Origin: Pseudomonas caricapapayae | GTDB taxonomy: Bacteria > Pseudomonadota > Gammaproteobacteria > Pseudomonadales > Pseudomonadaceae | Direction of reading: 5' to 3' | Assembly: GCF_001400735.1 (NCBI RefSeq) | Contig: NZ_LJPW01000078.1 | Coordinates: 1-64,000, forward strand | DNA: 64,000 nucleotides | Part shown: positions 24,420-35,143 of the stretch, piece by piece | Numbering within the stretch: the first letter of the stretch is position 1 | Layout: every line of letters starts with the position of its first letter | Notes under the pieces: model-generated | The model's input: the letters and a program-made list of their open reading frames with translations, nothing else | Database searches by the model: none | Told to the model about the DNA's origin: nothing | Position numbers and translations under genes: made by a program

Positions 24420-25526
24420 ATGCTTCGCTCCAGACGCTTAACCATTGCTTTATTTCTGTTGCCTCTCGTTTTGACGGCGTGCGGCGAGTCGTCGAGCGTG
24501 CGCGACCCACGTACTCAACCTCCTGTAGTGCGAGCCGCCATTGTTGCGAGCGCTGATGACACCTACCGCTCGTTTACCGGTGTTGTGGTCGCTCGTGTTC
24601 AGAGCGATCTTGGGTTTCGTGTCTCGGGAAAGGTGCTGGAGCGTCTGGTCGACACCGGTCAGACCGTCAGGAAAGGTCAGCCGCTTATGCGTCTTGACCC
24701 CGTCGACCTCGGCCTTCAGGCACAAGCCCAGCAGCAGGCTGTTGCAGCCGCCAGCGCGCGAGCCCGGCAGACCGCCGATGACGAAGCCCGTAATCGCGAT
24801 CTGGTGGCGGCAGGTGCTGTGTCCGCCTCTGCTTATGACCGGATAAAATCACTGGCCGACACGGCAAAGGCAGAGCTGAGTGCTGCGCAAGCTCAGGCCA
24901 ACGTGGCGCGCAATGCTAGTGGCTACGCAGTTTTACTGGCGGACGCCGACGGGGTTGTGGTTGATACCCTGGCAGAGCCAGGCCAGGTTGTCAGCGCAGG
25001 CCAGCCCGTGGTCAGGCTGGCAAAGGCCGGGCAGCGTGAGGCCATTGTCCAGTTACCTGAAACACTGCGACCGGTCGTGGGCGAACAGGCTCAAGCCAGG
25101 CTTTATGGCAACCCCGCGAACATTATTCCTGCACGGCTGCGGTTGCTCTCTGATGCTGCCGATCCGCTGACGCGTACGTTTGAAGCCAGGTATGTGCTTG
25201 AAAGCGGAACCCTCAGTGCGCCACTGGGTTCGACGGTTACGCTCGATATCGCCGGTCGCATGGACACCGGGCATGCACTGACGATACCCATGGCGGCCAT
25301 CCATGACCCTGGTCAGGGACCTGGTGTCTGGGTCATTGCAGATACGCCTGCAAAAGTAACCTGGCGCGCGGTTCAAGTGCTTGGCCTCAGTGATGATTCG
25401 GCAAGGGTGAGCGGCGCTCTCAAGGCCGGCGAACAGATCGTTGCATTGGGCGCGCATTTGCTTCACGACGGTGAAGAAGTGTCTGTCCAGCAAGCACGGG
25501 GCGGCGTCGCGGGGGAACGACCATGA
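24420..25526 (+). CDS. RND efflux periplasmic adaptor lipoprotein
   Basis: A 368-residue membrane-fusion protein linking pump and channel. It has a lipoprotein signal with lipobox LTAC (Cys about residue 21), a barrel/lipoyl region (GFRVSGKVLERLVDTGQTVRKGQ), a helical hairpin (QAQAQQQAVAAASARARQ), the second lipoyl half (GVVVDTLAEPGQVV) and a beta-barrel domain. Its stop overlaps the start of the pump gene (ATGA), so adaptor and pump are made together. Confidence 0.93.
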   Translation: MLRSRRLTIALFLLPLVLTACGESSSVRDPRTQPPVVRAAIVASADDTYRSFTGVVVARVQSDLGFRVSGKVLERLVDTGQTVRKGQPLMRLDPVDLGLQAQAQQQAVAAASARARQTADDEARNRDLVAAGAVSASAYDRIKSLADTAKAELSAAQAQANVARNASGYAVLLADADGVVVDTLAEPGQVVSAGQPVVRLAKAGQREAIVQLPETLRPVVGEQAQARLYGNPANIIPARLRLLSDAADPLTRTFEARYVLESGTLSAPLGSTVTLDIAGRMDTGHALTIPMAAIHDPGQGPGVWVIADTPAKVTWRAVQVLGLSDDSARVSGALKAGEQIVALGAHLLHDGEEVSVQQARGGVAGERP

Positions 25527-28500
25527 GCGGCCGTTTCAACCTCTCTGCACTCGCAGTACGCGAACGGTCCATCACGCTGTTTCTCATTTTTCTGATCGGC
25601 GTGGCAGGTACGCTGTCGTTTTTCGAACTGGGGCGTGCGGAAGATCCGCCTTTTACGGTCAAGCAGATGACGGTTATTTCTGCCTGGCCTGGTGCCACGG
25701 CACAAGAGATGCAGGACCAGGTCGCCGAACCGCTTGAAAAACGCATGCAGGAACTGAAATGGTATGACCGCAGTGAGACCTACACTCGACCGGGTCTTGC
25801 GTTCACCATGGTTTCATTCCTGGACAAGACGCCGCCTTCCCAGGTGCAGGAAGAGTTTTATCAGGCGCGTAAAAAACTGGGTGATGCTGCGAAGTCGCTG
25901 CCTGAGGGCGTCATCGGCCCGATGATCAATGATGAGTTCTCGGACGTGACCTTTGCGCTCTTTGCGTTGAAAGCAAAAGGTGAGCCACAGCGGTTACTGG
26001 TACGCGATGCCGAATCGCTGCGCCAGCGTCTGCTGCATGTCCCGGGTGTGAAGAAGATCAATATCATCGGTGAGCAAGCCGAGCGTATTTTCGTCTCGTT
26101 CTCCCATGAGCGCCTGGCAACACTGGGTATTTCGCCTCAGGACATCTTCTCGGCGCTTAACGACCAGAATGTCCTGACGCCTGCCGGGTCGATCGAAACC
26201 AGCGGGCCCCAGGTATTTCTGCGTCTGGACGGTGCCTTCGACACGCTAGAGAAAATCCGCAACACACCGATCGTCGTGCAGGCTAAAACTCTGAAGCTTT
26301 CAGACGTGGCGACAGTGGAGCGCGGTTACGAAGATCCCGCGACGTTTCTGGTCCGCAATCAGGGTGAACCGGCGCTGTTGCTGGGCATCGTGATGCGCGA
26401 CGGCTGGAATGGTCTGGATCTTGGCAAGGCACTGGATGCCGAGACGGTCAAGATCAACAAGGGCATGCCGCTGGGCATGACGCTCTCGAAAGTCACTGAC
26501 CAGTCGGTGAATATCAGCTCGGCCGTTGACGAGTTCATGATCAAATTCTTCGTCGCGCTGCTTGTCGTGATGCTGGTCTGTTTTCTCAGCATGGGCTGGC
26601 GAGTGGGGGTGGTGGTCGCTGCGGCTGTTCCGCTTACGCTGGCTATTGTCTTTGTAGTGATGGAAGCCACGGGCAAGAACTTTGACCGTATTACCCTGGG
26701 GTCATTGATTCTTGCGCTGGGTCTGTTGGTGGACGACGCCATCATTGCCATCGAAATGATGGTGGTGAAGATGGAAGAAGGCTATGACCGCATCAAGGCA
26801 GCGGCTTACGCCTGGAGTCACACCGCGGCTCCAATGCTTGCCGGTACGTTAGTGACCGCTGTCGGCTTCATGCCGAACGGTTTTGCGCAGTCGACGGCTG
26901 GCGAGTACACCAGCAACATGTTCTGGATCGTCGGCATCGCCTTGAACGCTTCCTGGGTCGTTGCCGTGGTTTTCACGCCTTATCTGGGTGTGAAGATGTT
27001 GCCTGAGATCAAGCCGGTTGAAGGCGGGCATGCCGCTATTTATGACACGACGAGTTACAACCGTTTCAGGCGTGTGCTGGCGCGCGTTATTGCTCGGAAA
27101 TGGTGGGTGGCAGGCGCGGTAATCGCTGCGTTTGTGGTAGCGATTCTGGGGATGGGGCTGGTAAAAAAACAATTCTTCCCGACATCGGATCGTCCTGAAG
27201 TGCTGGTCGAAGTGCAGATGCCCTATGGCACATCCATCGAGCAGACCAGCGTCACTGCAGCAAAAATCGAAGCATGGCTGCAAAAGCAGGATGCCGCGAA
27301 GATTGTCACGTCTTACGTCGGGCAGGGCTCGCCACGGTTTTATCTGGCCATGGCGCCGGAGCTGCCAGACCCCTCGTTCGCAAAAATCGTTGTGCTCACT
27401 GACAGTCAGGAGGCGCGCGAGGCGCTCAAATCAAGGATTCGAGAGGCTGTTGCCCAAGGTCTTGCACCTGAAGCCCGGGTCCGGGTCACCCAACTGGTAT
27501 TCGGTCCTTACTCACCCTTTCCAGTGGCGTATCGCGTGAGGGGGCCGGACCCTGATGTGTTGCGCGAGATCGCCGGTCGGGTCGAAACCGTCATGCTGGG
27601 CAGTCCGATGATGCGGACCGTCAACAGTGATTGGGGCACCCGAGTGCCTACTCTGCATTTCTCTCTGGATCAGGACCGATTGCAGGCCGTCGGTCTGACG
27701 TCGAGCGCTGCTGCCCGGCAATTACAGTTCCTGCTTTCCGGTATCCCGATCACGTCTGTGCGCGAAGACATCCGCACAGTGGCAGTAATGGCGCGCGCAG
27801 CCGGTGATATCCGGCTGGACCCTTCGAAAATAGCCGGTTTCACCCTCGTCGGCGCAGCCGGCCAGCGTATTCCTCTTTCCCAGATAGGCGAGGTCGAGGT
27901 GCGCATGGAGGATCCGGTTCTGCGCCGCCGAGACCGTGTACCGACCATCACCGTGCGCGGCGACATAGCCGAAGGCCTTCAGCCACCGGATGTATCTACC
28001 AGCATCACGAAACAGCTGCAGCCCATCCTCGACAGCCTTCCGGAGGGCTATCGTATCGAGCAGGCCGGATCGATTGAGGAATCGGCAAAGGCCACTGTGG
28101 CGTTGGCTCCGCTGTTTCCGATCATGATCGCAATCACCTTGCTGATCATCATCCTTCAGGTGCGCTCGATGTCGGCGATGGTGATGGTGTTTCTCACCGC
28201 GCCGCTTGGATTGATTGGCGTCGTGCCGACACTGCTTCTGTTTAACAAGCCATTTGGTATCAATGCGCTTGTGGGGTTGATTGCCCTGTCCGGGATCCTG
28301 ATGCGCAACACCCTGATCCTGATCGGGCAAATCGATCAGAACGAGAAAGACGGGCTTGATCCTTTTCATGCGGTGGTCGAAGCGACGGTGCAGCGAGCGC
28401 GACCCGTGCTGCTCACGGCTCTGGCGGCCATCCTGGCATTCATCCCGCTGACCCATTCGGTGTTCTGGGGCACCCTCGCTTACACGCTCATCGGCGGCAC

Positions 28501-28639
28501 GCTCGGAGGGACTGTCATGACCCTGGTCTTCCTGCCAGCCATGTATTCGATCTGGTTCAGGATCCGCCCGGACAGTGGGTCGCAACCTCAACCGTTCAGC
28601 AGCCATGCGTCGACTGACGCAGAGACGAAGAGGGTCTGA
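25523..28639 (+). CDS. RND-family efflux pump (AcrB-like permease)
   Basis: A 1038-residue inner-membrane proton antiporter with 12 predicted membrane segments and two large periplasmic loops. TM4 carries LGLLVDDAIIAIE, with the Asp pair for proton relay. Further landmarks are AEDPPFTVKQMTV and SAWPGATAQEMQ in the first porter subdomain, and LVGLIALSGILMRNTLILI with a supporting segment near TM10. It should extrude hydrophobic or amphiphilic compounds with the adaptor and channel encoded here. The stop is 2 bp from the next ATG, so the ketosynthase-like gene is in the same operon. Confidence 0.94.
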   Translation: MSGRFNLSALAVRERSITLFLIFLIGVAGTLSFFELGRAEDPPFTVKQMTVISAWPGATAQEMQDQVAEPLEKRMQELKWYDRSETYTRPGLAFTMVSFLDKTPPSQVQEEFYQARKKLGDAAKSLPEGVIGPMINDEFSDVTFALFALKAKGEPQRLLVRDAESLRQRLLHVPGVKKINIIGEQAERIFVSFSHERLATLGISPQDIFSALNDQNVLTPAGSIETSGPQVFLRLDGAFDTLEKIRNTPIVVQAKTLKLSDVATVERGYEDPATFLVRNQGEPALLLGIVMRDGWNGLDLGKALDAETVKINKGMPLGMTLSKVTDQSVNISSAVDEFMIKFFVALLVVMLVCFLSMGWRVGVVVAAAVPLTLAIVFVVMEATGKNFDRITLGSLILALGLLVDDAIIAIEMMVVKMEEGYDRIKAAAYAWSHTAAPMLAGTLVTAVGFMPNGFAQSTAGEYTSNMFWIVGIALNASWVVAVVFTPYLGVKMLPEIKPVEGGHAAIYDTTSYNRFRRVLARVIARKWWVAGAVIAAFVVAILGMGLVKKQFFPTSDRPEVLVEVQMPYGTSIEQTSVTAAKIEAWLQKQDAAKIVTSYVGQGSPRFYLAMAPELPDPSFAKIVVLTDSQEAREALKSRIREAVAQGLAPEARVRVTQLVFGPYSPFPVAYRVRGPDPDVLREIAGRVETVMLGSPMMRTVNSDWGTRVPTLHFSLDQDRLQAVGLTSSAAARQLQFLLSGIPITSVREDIRTVAVMARAAGDIRLDPSKIAGFTLVGAAGQRIPLSQIGEVEVRMEDPVLRRRDRVPTITVRGDIAEGLQPPDVSTSITKQLQPILDSLPEGYRIEQAGSIEESAKATVALAPLFPIMIAITLLIIILQVRSMSAMVMVFLTAPLGLIGVVPTLLLFNKPFGINALVGLIALSGILMRNTLILIGQIDQNEKDGLDPFHAVVEATVQRARPVLLTALAAILAFIPLTHSVFWGTLAYTLIGGTLGGTVMTLVFLPAMYSIWFRIRPDSGSQPQPFSSHASTDAETKRV

Positions 28640-28641
28640 TT

Positions 28642-29931
28642 ATGAATCTGCATGTTCAAAAACGCATCGTAGTAACAGGTTGCGGCGTCGTCAGCCCACT
28701 GGGGTGCGGGGTCGGTGAAGTGTGGCGCAGGTTACTGGACGGCCGCTCGGGTATTCGCTCACTCGCAGACAGCGTGGGTGAGGGCACCGGTGTTTCAGTC
28801 GCAGGCCAGGTGCCGACCCTTGAAGAAGACTCCGTCGCAGGGTACGACCCGGATAGCATCATCCCGATGAAAGAGCGCAAGAAGATGGACCGATTTATCG
28901 AGTTCGCCCTCGTTGCAGCTCACGAAGCGCTTGCGCAAGCGGGGTGGCATCCTGAAGCCGAAGCGCAGCAGCAACGGACCGCAACGGTTATTGCGTCCGG
29001 GGTGGGTGGTTTTGGCGCAATTGCCGAAGCTGTGCGTGTGACTGATACGCGCGGGCCTCGCAGGCTGTCGCCGTTCACGGCTCCCTCCTTTCTGGCCAAC
29101 ATGGCGGCAGGGCAGGTTTCCATCCGGTATGGTTTCAAGGGACCTCTGGGAGCCCCGGTGACGGCGTGCGCAGCCGGTGTGCAAGCCATTGGCGATGCTG
29201 CGCGACTGATCAGAAGTGGCGAGGCCGACATTGCCGTTTGCGGTGGTACGGAGGCCGCTATCGATCGCGTCACTCTGGGATGTTTTGCCGCCGCCAGGGC
29301 GCTTTCCACCGGTTTTGCTGATCGGCCAGAAGAGGCCTCGCGCCCGTTTGACCGTAACCGCGACGGTTTTGTCATGGCTGAAGGTGCAGGCTTGCTGGTG
29401 ATCGAATCGCTGGAACATGCGTTGGCGAGAGGCGCGACACCGCTCGCGGAACTGGTGGGTTATGGCACCAGTGCGGATGCTTATCACCTGACAGCCGGGC
29501 CTGAAGACGGTAGCGGCGCCCGCAGAGCGATGGAGCAGGCACTGCAGCAAGCTGGCGTAAGTGTCGATGACGTGCAGCACATCAATGCTCACGCGACGTC
29601 GACACCGGTCGGCGACAAGGGCGAACTGGCTGCCATTCGTTCACTGTTTGGCACTCGATCAAATGTCGCGATCAGTTCTACAAAATCTGCCACCGGACAT
29701 TTGCTCGGCGCAGCAGGCGGGATCGAGGCCGTTTTTACGGTGATGGCATTGCACGATCAAGTCGTCCCGCCGACGTTGAATCTCAATCAACCCGACGAGG
29801 CTGCCGAGGGGCTCGACCTGGTGGCCTTGACCGCCCGAGCGACGCCGATTGTTTACGCACTTTCAAACGGATTCGGCTTCGGCGGGGTCAATGCCAGCGC
29901 TCTGTTTCGCCGTTGGCAAGGCAAGCCGTGA
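28642..29931 (+). CDS. FabF-like 3-oxoacyl-ACP synthase (KAS II family)
   Basis: A 429-residue condensing enzyme of the thiolase fold. The full catalytic set is visible: Cys176 in TACAAG, His317 in NAHATSTPVGD, and Lys348 and His353 in TKSATGHLLGAAGG. The C-terminal GFGFGGVNAS is the family end. It should condense malonyl-ACP with an acyl-ACP. No other fatty-acid or acyl-carrier genes are nearby. Its placement 2 bp after an efflux pump is unusual and suggests it changes lipid composition, or makes or modifies a secreted acyl product. It is probably a paralogue of the housekeeping fabF. Confidence 0.88.
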   Translation: MNLHVQKRIVVTGCGVVSPLGCGVGEVWRRLLDGRSGIRSLADSVGEGTGVSVAGQVPTLEEDSVAGYDPDSIIPMKERKKMDRFIEFALVAAHEALAQAGWHPEAEAQQQRTATVIASGVGGFGAIAEAVRVTDTRGPRRLSPFTAPSFLANMAAGQVSIRYGFKGPLGAPVTACAAGVQAIGDAARLIRSGEADIAVCGGTEAAIDRVTLGCFAAARALSTGFADRPEEASRPFDRNRDGFVMAEGAGLLVIESLEHALARGATPLAELVGYGTSADAYHLTAGPEDGSGARRAMEQALQQAGVSVDDVQHINAHATSTPVGDKGELAAIRSLFGTRSNVAISSTKSATGHLLGAAGGIEAVFTVMALHDQVVPPTLNLNQPDEAAEGLDLVALTARATPIVYALSNGFGFGGVNASALFRRWQGKP

Positions 29932-29970
29932 GCGGTTTGAGTCTCAACGAGGCTGCAACAGCCTGATGGC

Positions 29971-30828
29971 TCATTTGCGTCGCACCCGCGGCGCAACGCC
30001 TGTCAGTTGCTGGCGAACGCATGCCCAGGCCTGATGCAGGGCGTTACGCAACGCGACTGCATCGGCGGTCATGATCCGCACAGACAGGCCGCAATCGTTC
30101 GGCAGCGCGCTGACGCCCGGATAGCTCTCGGGAACCTCGGCTAACGCTGCACGCAAGGCCTGCTGCAAACCCTCTACAGGCAAACCCTGACCCACCAGCA
30201 TGAAGGTCGCCAAGGCCTGCAGTTGTCCGCTGACGCCGGGCAATCGGCGTTGCAGGTCTGCGCCGGTCATTGCCAGTCGATCACCGGCCAGCAGTTTTCC
30301 ATCCGGGCAGTGGATCTGCAGATCGGCGCGGTAAAAGTCTGGCAAGCCTTCGCTGCCTGGGGGCGTGTGCAGGCAGAATGCGTCGCATAGCATGACCCGC
30401 GCACCAGGGTGCAAGGTTACGTTCACCTGGCTGTGCAGCCGCGTCTGAGGAAACAGAATGGTGGCCATCGGCAGGTATTCAAGCAGCGCGCCGGGTTCGG
30501 CGACCAGTGTGACGGTCTGTCGTGCGGACTGTTCCAGCATGCTGTGCGCCACCGTTGCCGCGCCGGTGCTGACATGTACCTGCGTGCCTGGCCCGGCGTT
30601 CAGATCAAGGTGCAAGGCTTCGCCAGCGAACAGGCCGCCGGAGCACGATTGCAGGTAGATCGCCGCCATACCGGGCGGGTCTTGTGGCAGTGTCAGGGTG
30701 CGTCCCAGGTGGAAGGGATAGCCGACTTCCTGACGGGACACATAACTGGCCCCCGAAGGCGCTTTGCTGAAGGCAATACGCGCCGTGGTGGGGGCTTTTG
30801 CGGACAGTAACGTTTGATGGGCGTTCAT
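29971..30828 (-). CDS. ureD: Urease accessory protein UreD
   Basis: A 285-residue UreD (UreH) protein. It forms the scaffold on which UreF and UreG bind apo-urease and channels nickel to the active site. Family segments are visible: FPLGR-like [48 protein letters not shown]. It is last in the urt-ure cluster and overlaps ureG by 4 bp (ATGA). It is convergent with the FabF-like gene with only 39 bp between them; a short AGGCTG/CAGCCT hairpin at 29950-29964 may help end transcription. Confidence 0.93.
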   Translation of the reverse strand: MNAHQTLLSAKAPTTARIAFSKAPSGASYVSRQEVGYPFHLGRTLTLPQDPPGMAAIYLQSCSGGLFAGEALHLDLNAGPGTQVHVSTGAATVAHSMLEQSARQTVTLVAEPGALLEYLPMATILFPQTRLHSQVNVTLHPGARVMLCDAFCLHTPPGSEGLPDFYRADLQIHCPDGKLLAGDRLAMTGADLQRRLPGVSGQLQALATFMLVGQGLPVEGLQQALRAALAEVPESYPGVSALPNDCGLSVRIMTADAVALRNALHQAWACVRQQLTGVAPRVRRK

Positions 30829-31487
30829 GGGCGGTCGAACAATACGGCGCGGCTTATCGCTTCAACTACCGCGTCGACGCCTTCACCGGTGTTGCAGTTG
30901 GTAAACAGAACGGGCCGACCGTTTCGTGCCTCCGCCGATTCGCGCCGCATACGCGGCAGATCGACGCCCACATAGGGTGCCAGATCGTATTTATTGACCA
31001 CCAGCAGGTCACAGCTCAATACGCCGGGACCGCGTTTGCGCGGGATGTCGTCACCGCCTGCGACATCGATGACGAAAATCCAGTAGTCCACCAGATCCAG
31101 TGAAAAGGTCGAGGCCAGGTTGTCGCCGCCGGACTCGATCAGCACCAGGTCAAGGTTGCCGAAGCGCGCCTCCAGCTCATCGGCCATCTGCAGGTTGAGG
31201 GTCGGGTCTTCACGAATGGCGGTGTGCGGACAGGCACCGGTTTCCACCGCACGAACCCGCTGCGGGTCGATCAGACCGCTGCGTTGCACGCGTTCGGCGT
31301 CCTCGCGGGTGGCCAGATCATTGGTGATGATCGCAAGCTCGATGCCGCGCTCGACGAAGCGCGGGATCAGTTGTTCCAGCAGGCGGGTCTTGCCCGAGCC
31401 CACCGGTCCGCCGATCCCGACGCGTGCAGCACCGGGATGAGGTTGGTCATTGGTGTACAGGGCGGGTGCATTAAGGGGCAGGCTCAT
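30825..31487 (-). CDS. ureG: Urease accessory GTPase UreG
   Basis: A 220-residue SIMIBI-class GTPase that drives nickel insertion into urease. P-loop GPVGSGKT, the nickel-binding Cys-Pro-His motif in [18 protein letters not shown] and the guanine-specificity motif NKYDLA are all present. It starts at ATG 31487; a longer upstream frame is discarded because it overlaps ureC and lacks family sequence. Confidence 0.95.
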   Translation of the reverse strand: MSLPLNAPALYTNDQPHPGAARVGIGGPVGSGKTRLLEQLIPRFVERGIELAIITNDLATREDAERVQRSGLIDPQRVRAVETGACPHTAIREDPTLNLQMADELEARFGNLDLVLIESGGDNLASTFSLDLVDYWIFVIDVAGGDDIPRKRGPGVLSCDLLVVNKYDLAPYVGVDLPRMRRESAEARNGRPVLFTNCNTGEGVDAVVEAISRAVLFDRP

Positions 31488-31512
31488 GGTCGGGTTTCCT
31501 GTTCGGAGGGTT

Positions 31513-33225
31513 TCAGCGCAGCATGTAGCGCTGGGCGAGAGGCACTTCGCTGACCGGTTCGCAGTGAAGACGCTCGCCGTCGGCATACACGTCGAAGGTC
31601 TGCGGGTCGACGCGGATGTCCGGGCAGGCATCGTTGTGCAACATGTCGGACTTGCGCAGGGTGCGCGTGCCGAACGCTGGCAGCAGTTTTTTCTTGAGTC
31701 CCAGCCGAGTAGCGGTGTCGGCTTCAACGGCAAGACGGTTGACAAAATTGACCGACAACGCCTGTTTCGCCTCGCCAAAAGCTCCCCATTGCGGGCGCAT
31801 CACCAACGGCTCGCAGGTGTACAGCGAGGCGGCGGAATCGCCCATCACGCCATGCACGATGAAGCCGCCCTTGACCACCAGCTCGGGCTTGATGCCGAAG
31901 AACGCCGGTCGCCACAGCACCAGATCGGCCAGCTTGCCGGGCTCCAGAGAGCCGATGTAACTGTCGATGCCGAACACCCGCGCTGCATTAATGGTGTATT
32001 TGGCGATGTAACGCTTGATCCGTTCGTTGTCGCCCAGTGCGGTGGTTTCTTCCGGCAGGCGGCCGCGCTGGTCTTTCATCTTCGAGGCCAGTTGCCAGGT
32101 ACGGCAGATCACCTCGTTGATGCGGCCCATGCCCTGGCTGTCGGAACCGAGGATGGAAATGGCTCCGGTATCGTGAAGAGTGTCTTCGGCAGCGATGGTC
32201 TGCGGGCGCACCCGTGATTCGGCGAACGCCACGTCTTCCGGCACGTCAGGGTTTAGGTGGTGGCAGACCATGATCATGTCCAGGTGTTCGTCGAACGTGT
32301 TCACGGTGTAGGGGTTGGTCGGGTTGGTGGAGGAGGGGATGCAGTTGGCCTTGCCCGCTACGCTGATGATGTCCGGAGCGTGCCCGCCGCCTGCACCCTC
32401 GGTGTGGTACATGTGGATGGTGCGCTCGCCGATGGCCGCCAGCGTGTCTTCGAGAAATCCGGACTCATTCAGTGTGTCGGTGTGCAACTGAACCTGAAAA
32501 TCGTATTCGTCGGCGACCTTCAGGCACGTGTCAATCACCGCCGGCATGGCTCCCCAATCTTCATGAATCTTCAGCCCCAGACAGCCACCACGCAGTTGCC
32601 CGAGCAGTGATTCAGGTTTGCTGGAATTGCCGCGCCCGAGAAAGCCGAAGTTGATCGGCCAGGCTTCGGCAGCCTGCAACATCTTGCCGACATTCCATTC
32701 GCCGCCACAGTCGATGCCGACCGTGATCGGCCCCAGCGAACCCCCGATCAGCGTGGTCAGACCGGCCGCCAGTGCGTGATCGCACAGTTGTGCCGAGTCG
32801 AAATGCACATGCACGTCGATACCACCGGGAGTGACGATCAGTCCTTCGGCATCGCGTACGGTGGTGGCCACGCCGCAGATCAATTGCGGGTGTACGCCGT
32901 CCATGATCTGTGGGTTGCCAGCCTTGCCGATGGCGACGATCCTGCCGTCCTTGATACCGATGTCGCCTTTGACGATGCCGATCACCGGGTCGATGATCAG
33001 CGCGTTGCAAATCAGCATATCGAGAGCCCCTTCGGCACTGTCGTGGCCGGGCATCAGGCCCATGCCGTTGCGCAGTGTCTTGCCGCCGCCGTGCAGGCAT
33101 TCATCGCCGGGCACCGAATGATCGAATTCGACTTCGGCCAGCAACGACGTGTCACCGAGGCGCACCGCATCGCCCGTGGTCGGGCCGTACATGGCGGCGT
33201 ATTCCTTGCGAGTCATCGTCGCCAT
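31513..33225 (-). CDS. ureC: Urease alpha (catalytic) subunit UreC
   Basis: A 570-residue amidohydrolase that splits urea into ammonia and carbamate. Nickel ligands and active-site segments are intact: HVHFDSAQ, the carbamylated Lys in LKIHEDWG, the [10 protein letters not shown] block, and the mobile flap (MVCHHLNPD). Full family length. It lies 3 bp downstream of the fused ureAB gene. Confidence 0.97.
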   Translation of the reverse strand: MATMTRKEYAAMYGPTTGDAVRLGDTSLLAEVEFDHSVPGDECLHGGGKTLRNGMGLMPGHDSAEGALDMLICNALIIDPVIGIVKGDIGIKDGRIVAIGKAGNPQIMDGVHPQLICGVATTVRDAEGLIVTPGGIDVHVHFDSAQLCDHALAAGLTTLIGGSLGPITVGIDCGGEWNVGKMLQAAEAWPINFGFLGRGNSSKPESLLGQLRGGCLGLKIHEDWGAMPAVIDTCLKVADEYDFQVQLHTDTLNESGFLEDTLAAIGERTIHMYHTEGAGGGHAPDIISVAGKANCIPSSTNPTNPYTVNTFDEHLDMIMVCHHLNPDVPEDVAFAESRVRPQTIAAEDTLHDTGAISILGSDSQGMGRINEVICRTWQLASKMKDQRGRLPEETTALGDNERIKRYIAKYTINAARVFGIDSYIGSLEPGKLADLVLWRPAFFGIKPELVVKGGFIVHGVMGDSAASLYTCEPLVMRPQWGAFGEAKQALSVNFVNRLAVEADTATRLGLKKKLLPAFGTRTLRKSDMLHNDACPDIRVDPQTFDVYADGERLHCEPVSEVPLAQRYMLR

Positions 33226-33228
33226 GGT

Positions 33229-33924
33229 TCAGGCTCCCTTGAAAAGTTGGGCGCGGGCACGTTCCAGTGCCGCTGATTTGCAGGCCGGGTCATGCAGATT
33301 ACCGTTGGTCAGGCCGCTGAAGCCGTGGATGTCGCCGCTGCCGCCAAACTGCACCAGGTGCACTTCGCGCAGCTCGCCGGGCTCAAAGCGCATGGCTGTA
33401 CCTGCGGGGATGTCCAGGTGCATGCCGAAGGCGCGTTCGCGTGGAAAATCCAGAGCCTTGTTGACCTCGAAAAAATGGTAGTGACTGCCGATCTGCACTG
33501 GTCGGTCGCCGGTATTGATTGCGCGCAACGTAGCGGTCGGACGGCCGTTATTGAGCTGGATATCACTGTCTGGCGAAAGTATTTCGCCAGGTGTCGGCAT
33601 GACGGCCAGCGGCCGTTGGCCCGGTCTGATTGGCTGGTGCACGGTGACCAGCTTGGTGCCGTCCGGGAAGGTGCCTTCTACCTGCAACACCGGCAGCAGA
33701 TCGGCGACACCGGGCATGACGTCGTCGCTGTTCAGAATCGTCGAGCCAAAACCGATCAGCTCGGCGACGCTGCGACCCTCACGCGCACCTTCAAGAATCT
33801 CGTCGGCGATCAGCGCCGAGGCTTCCGGAAAATTCAGGCGCAGGCCTTTGCTGCGGCGTTTGCGTGACAGTTCGGCGGCGGTGTACAGCGTGAGTCGTTC
33901 AAGCTCGGTCGGGGTCAGCAGCAT
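33229..33924 (-). CDS. ureAB: Fused urease gamma-beta subunit
   Basis: A 231-residue protein with the gamma subunit (residues 1 to about 100, [22 protein letters not shown] in two parts, [15 protein letters not shown]) joined to the beta subunit (about 130-231, [25 protein letters not shown]). Most bacteria encode these separately; the fusion is known from Helicobacter and some pseudomonads. ATG at 33924 matches the conserved gamma N terminus; the longer frame is not supported. Confidence 0.93.
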   Translation of the reverse strand: MLLTPTELERLTLYTAAELSRKRRSKGLRLNFPEASALIADEILEGAREGRSVAELIGFGSTILNSDDVMPGVADLLPVLQVEGTFPDGTKLVTVHQPIRPGQRPLAVMPTPGEILSPDSDIQLNNGRPTATLRAINTGDRPVQIGSHYHFFEVNKALDFPRERAFGMHLDIPAGTAMRFEPGELREVHLVQFGGSGDIHGFSGLTNGNLHDPACKSAALERARAQLFKGA

Positions 33925-33952
33925 AGTCGGGGCTCCCGGTAGGGTGGCTGGC

Positions 33953-34684
33953 TCAATTGGCGAACAGGCGCAGGTCCTGGGTTTCATGGCGCATCACGGC
34001 GATTTCGGCCATAGGTGTGAAACCACAGGCGTCGTCGGTGTCAGGCGGTTCCTGCGCCAGCAGTTCGGTGATCAGCGGCTGGATATCGGTCAGCACTCGT
34101 TGCCCATCGATATGGCCAATTACGCCCAGACGTACGGCGGCACTGACCAGCCCTGTACACAGGCTGTGCGCCGCAGCCAATTGGCAGTGATCGCGGTGCA
34201 TGCCCAGACCCTTCCAGAGCAAGCCCTGCACCACGGGCAGATGCCCCGGCGCGTTACCCGCCACAACCAGTTGCTGATAAGTTGCCGAACCCGGCGTGTG
34301 CAGTGCGACGTGTACGCCCAGTAAAGCCTGGCCGACACGCCGTGAGCCCTGGCGCAGTTCCTCGGCCAGGGTCAGTGCTTCGATCTGTTTGTCCAGGGCC
34401 ATCAACTCGGGCTGGTTGTCAGATGCGTGCCAGGCGGCGAGCAGGAACAAGCGGTCAAAGCTGTTCCAGCGATGGCGCAACTGGCCCTCGACGAAGCCAT
34501 GCACTTGGGCACTGCGAAGATAGCGATCGGTTCGTTGCCGGCGTCGCATCATTACGACTTCGTCGTTGCCAAGATGCCCGTCAGCCAGCAGGGTTTCCAG
34601 TCCCCACGACCATGCCACCGCGCCCCCCGGAAAGAAGCTGTCGGCCTGTTGCAGCGCCAGCAGCAGGCTGCTCGAGGCATTCAT
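33953..34684 (-). CDS. ureF: Urease accessory protein UreF
   Basis: A 243-residue helical protein with the UreF opening ([24 protein letters not shown]) and C-terminal helices ([18 protein letters not shown]). UreF binds UreD and gates GTP hydrolysis by UreG during nickel delivery. Its start overlaps the ureE stop (ATGA). The middle is somewhat longer than in enterobacterial UreF. Confidence 0.9.
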   Translation of the reverse strand: MNASSSLLLALQQADSFFPGGAVAWSWGLETLLADGHLGNDEVVMMRRRQRTDRYLRSAQVHGFVEGQLRHRWNSFDRLFLLAAWHASDNQPELMALDKQIEALTLAEELRQGSRRVGQALLGVHVALHTPGSATYQQLVVAGNAPGHLPVVQGLLWKGLGMHRDHCQLAAAHSLCTGLVSAAVRLGVIGHIDGQRVLTDIQPLITELLAQEPPDTDDACGFTPMAEIAVMRHETQDLRLFAN

Positions 34685-35121
34685 GCGCGACGCACCCGGC
34701 CGTCCGCAAGCATGGGTGCCAGCCGCTCAAGGTAATCGGCTTGCGGGCCATTGAGCGGGATTTGCAGGATGTCCCCGGCAAAGCGTACCGCCCAGTGCAT
34801 GTTGCCGGCGAAATAGCCCAGTTCCAGCGCAGCGGCCGGGTCGCGTGGCTGCAGGTCAAGATATTCCTGATCCTGCATCTGTACGACGATGGCGCGTTGA
34901 TTGTCGAGCATCAGCACCGAGCCGTTGCGCAGTTGCTGATGACGCTCCAGGCGAATGGCGCAGTCGGTGCCCCGGTCGCTGGCCAGGCGCAGGCGATGAC
35001 GCTGGATGTCACTGGCGGACAGGCTCAGGGTTTCTACGTGGCCTGCATGGCTCAGGTCGTGCAAGCGATCGGCAAGGGCAGGGTCGCTGGCCTGGCCCAG
35101 AATACGGTCGAGTATCAGCAT
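34681..35121 (-). CDS. ureE: Urease accessory nickel chaperone UreE
   Basis: A 146-residue UreE: an N-terminal peptide-binding domain ([18 protein letters not shown]) and a C-terminal metal-binding domain ([15 protein letters not shown] with the conserved His). The His-rich tail seen in Klebsiella UreE is missing, so it likely binds one nickel per dimer. It is encoded just after urtE. Confidence 0.9.
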   Translation of the reverse strand: MLILDRILGQASDPALADRLHDLSHAGHVETLSLSASDIQRHRLRLASDRGTDCAIRLERHQQLRNGSVLMLDNQRAIVVQMQDQEYLDLQPRDPAAALELGYFAGNMHWAVRFAGDILQIPLNGPQADYLERLAPMLADGRVRRA

Positions 35122-35143
35122 GGCGATGGCTCCTGTGCTCTGT

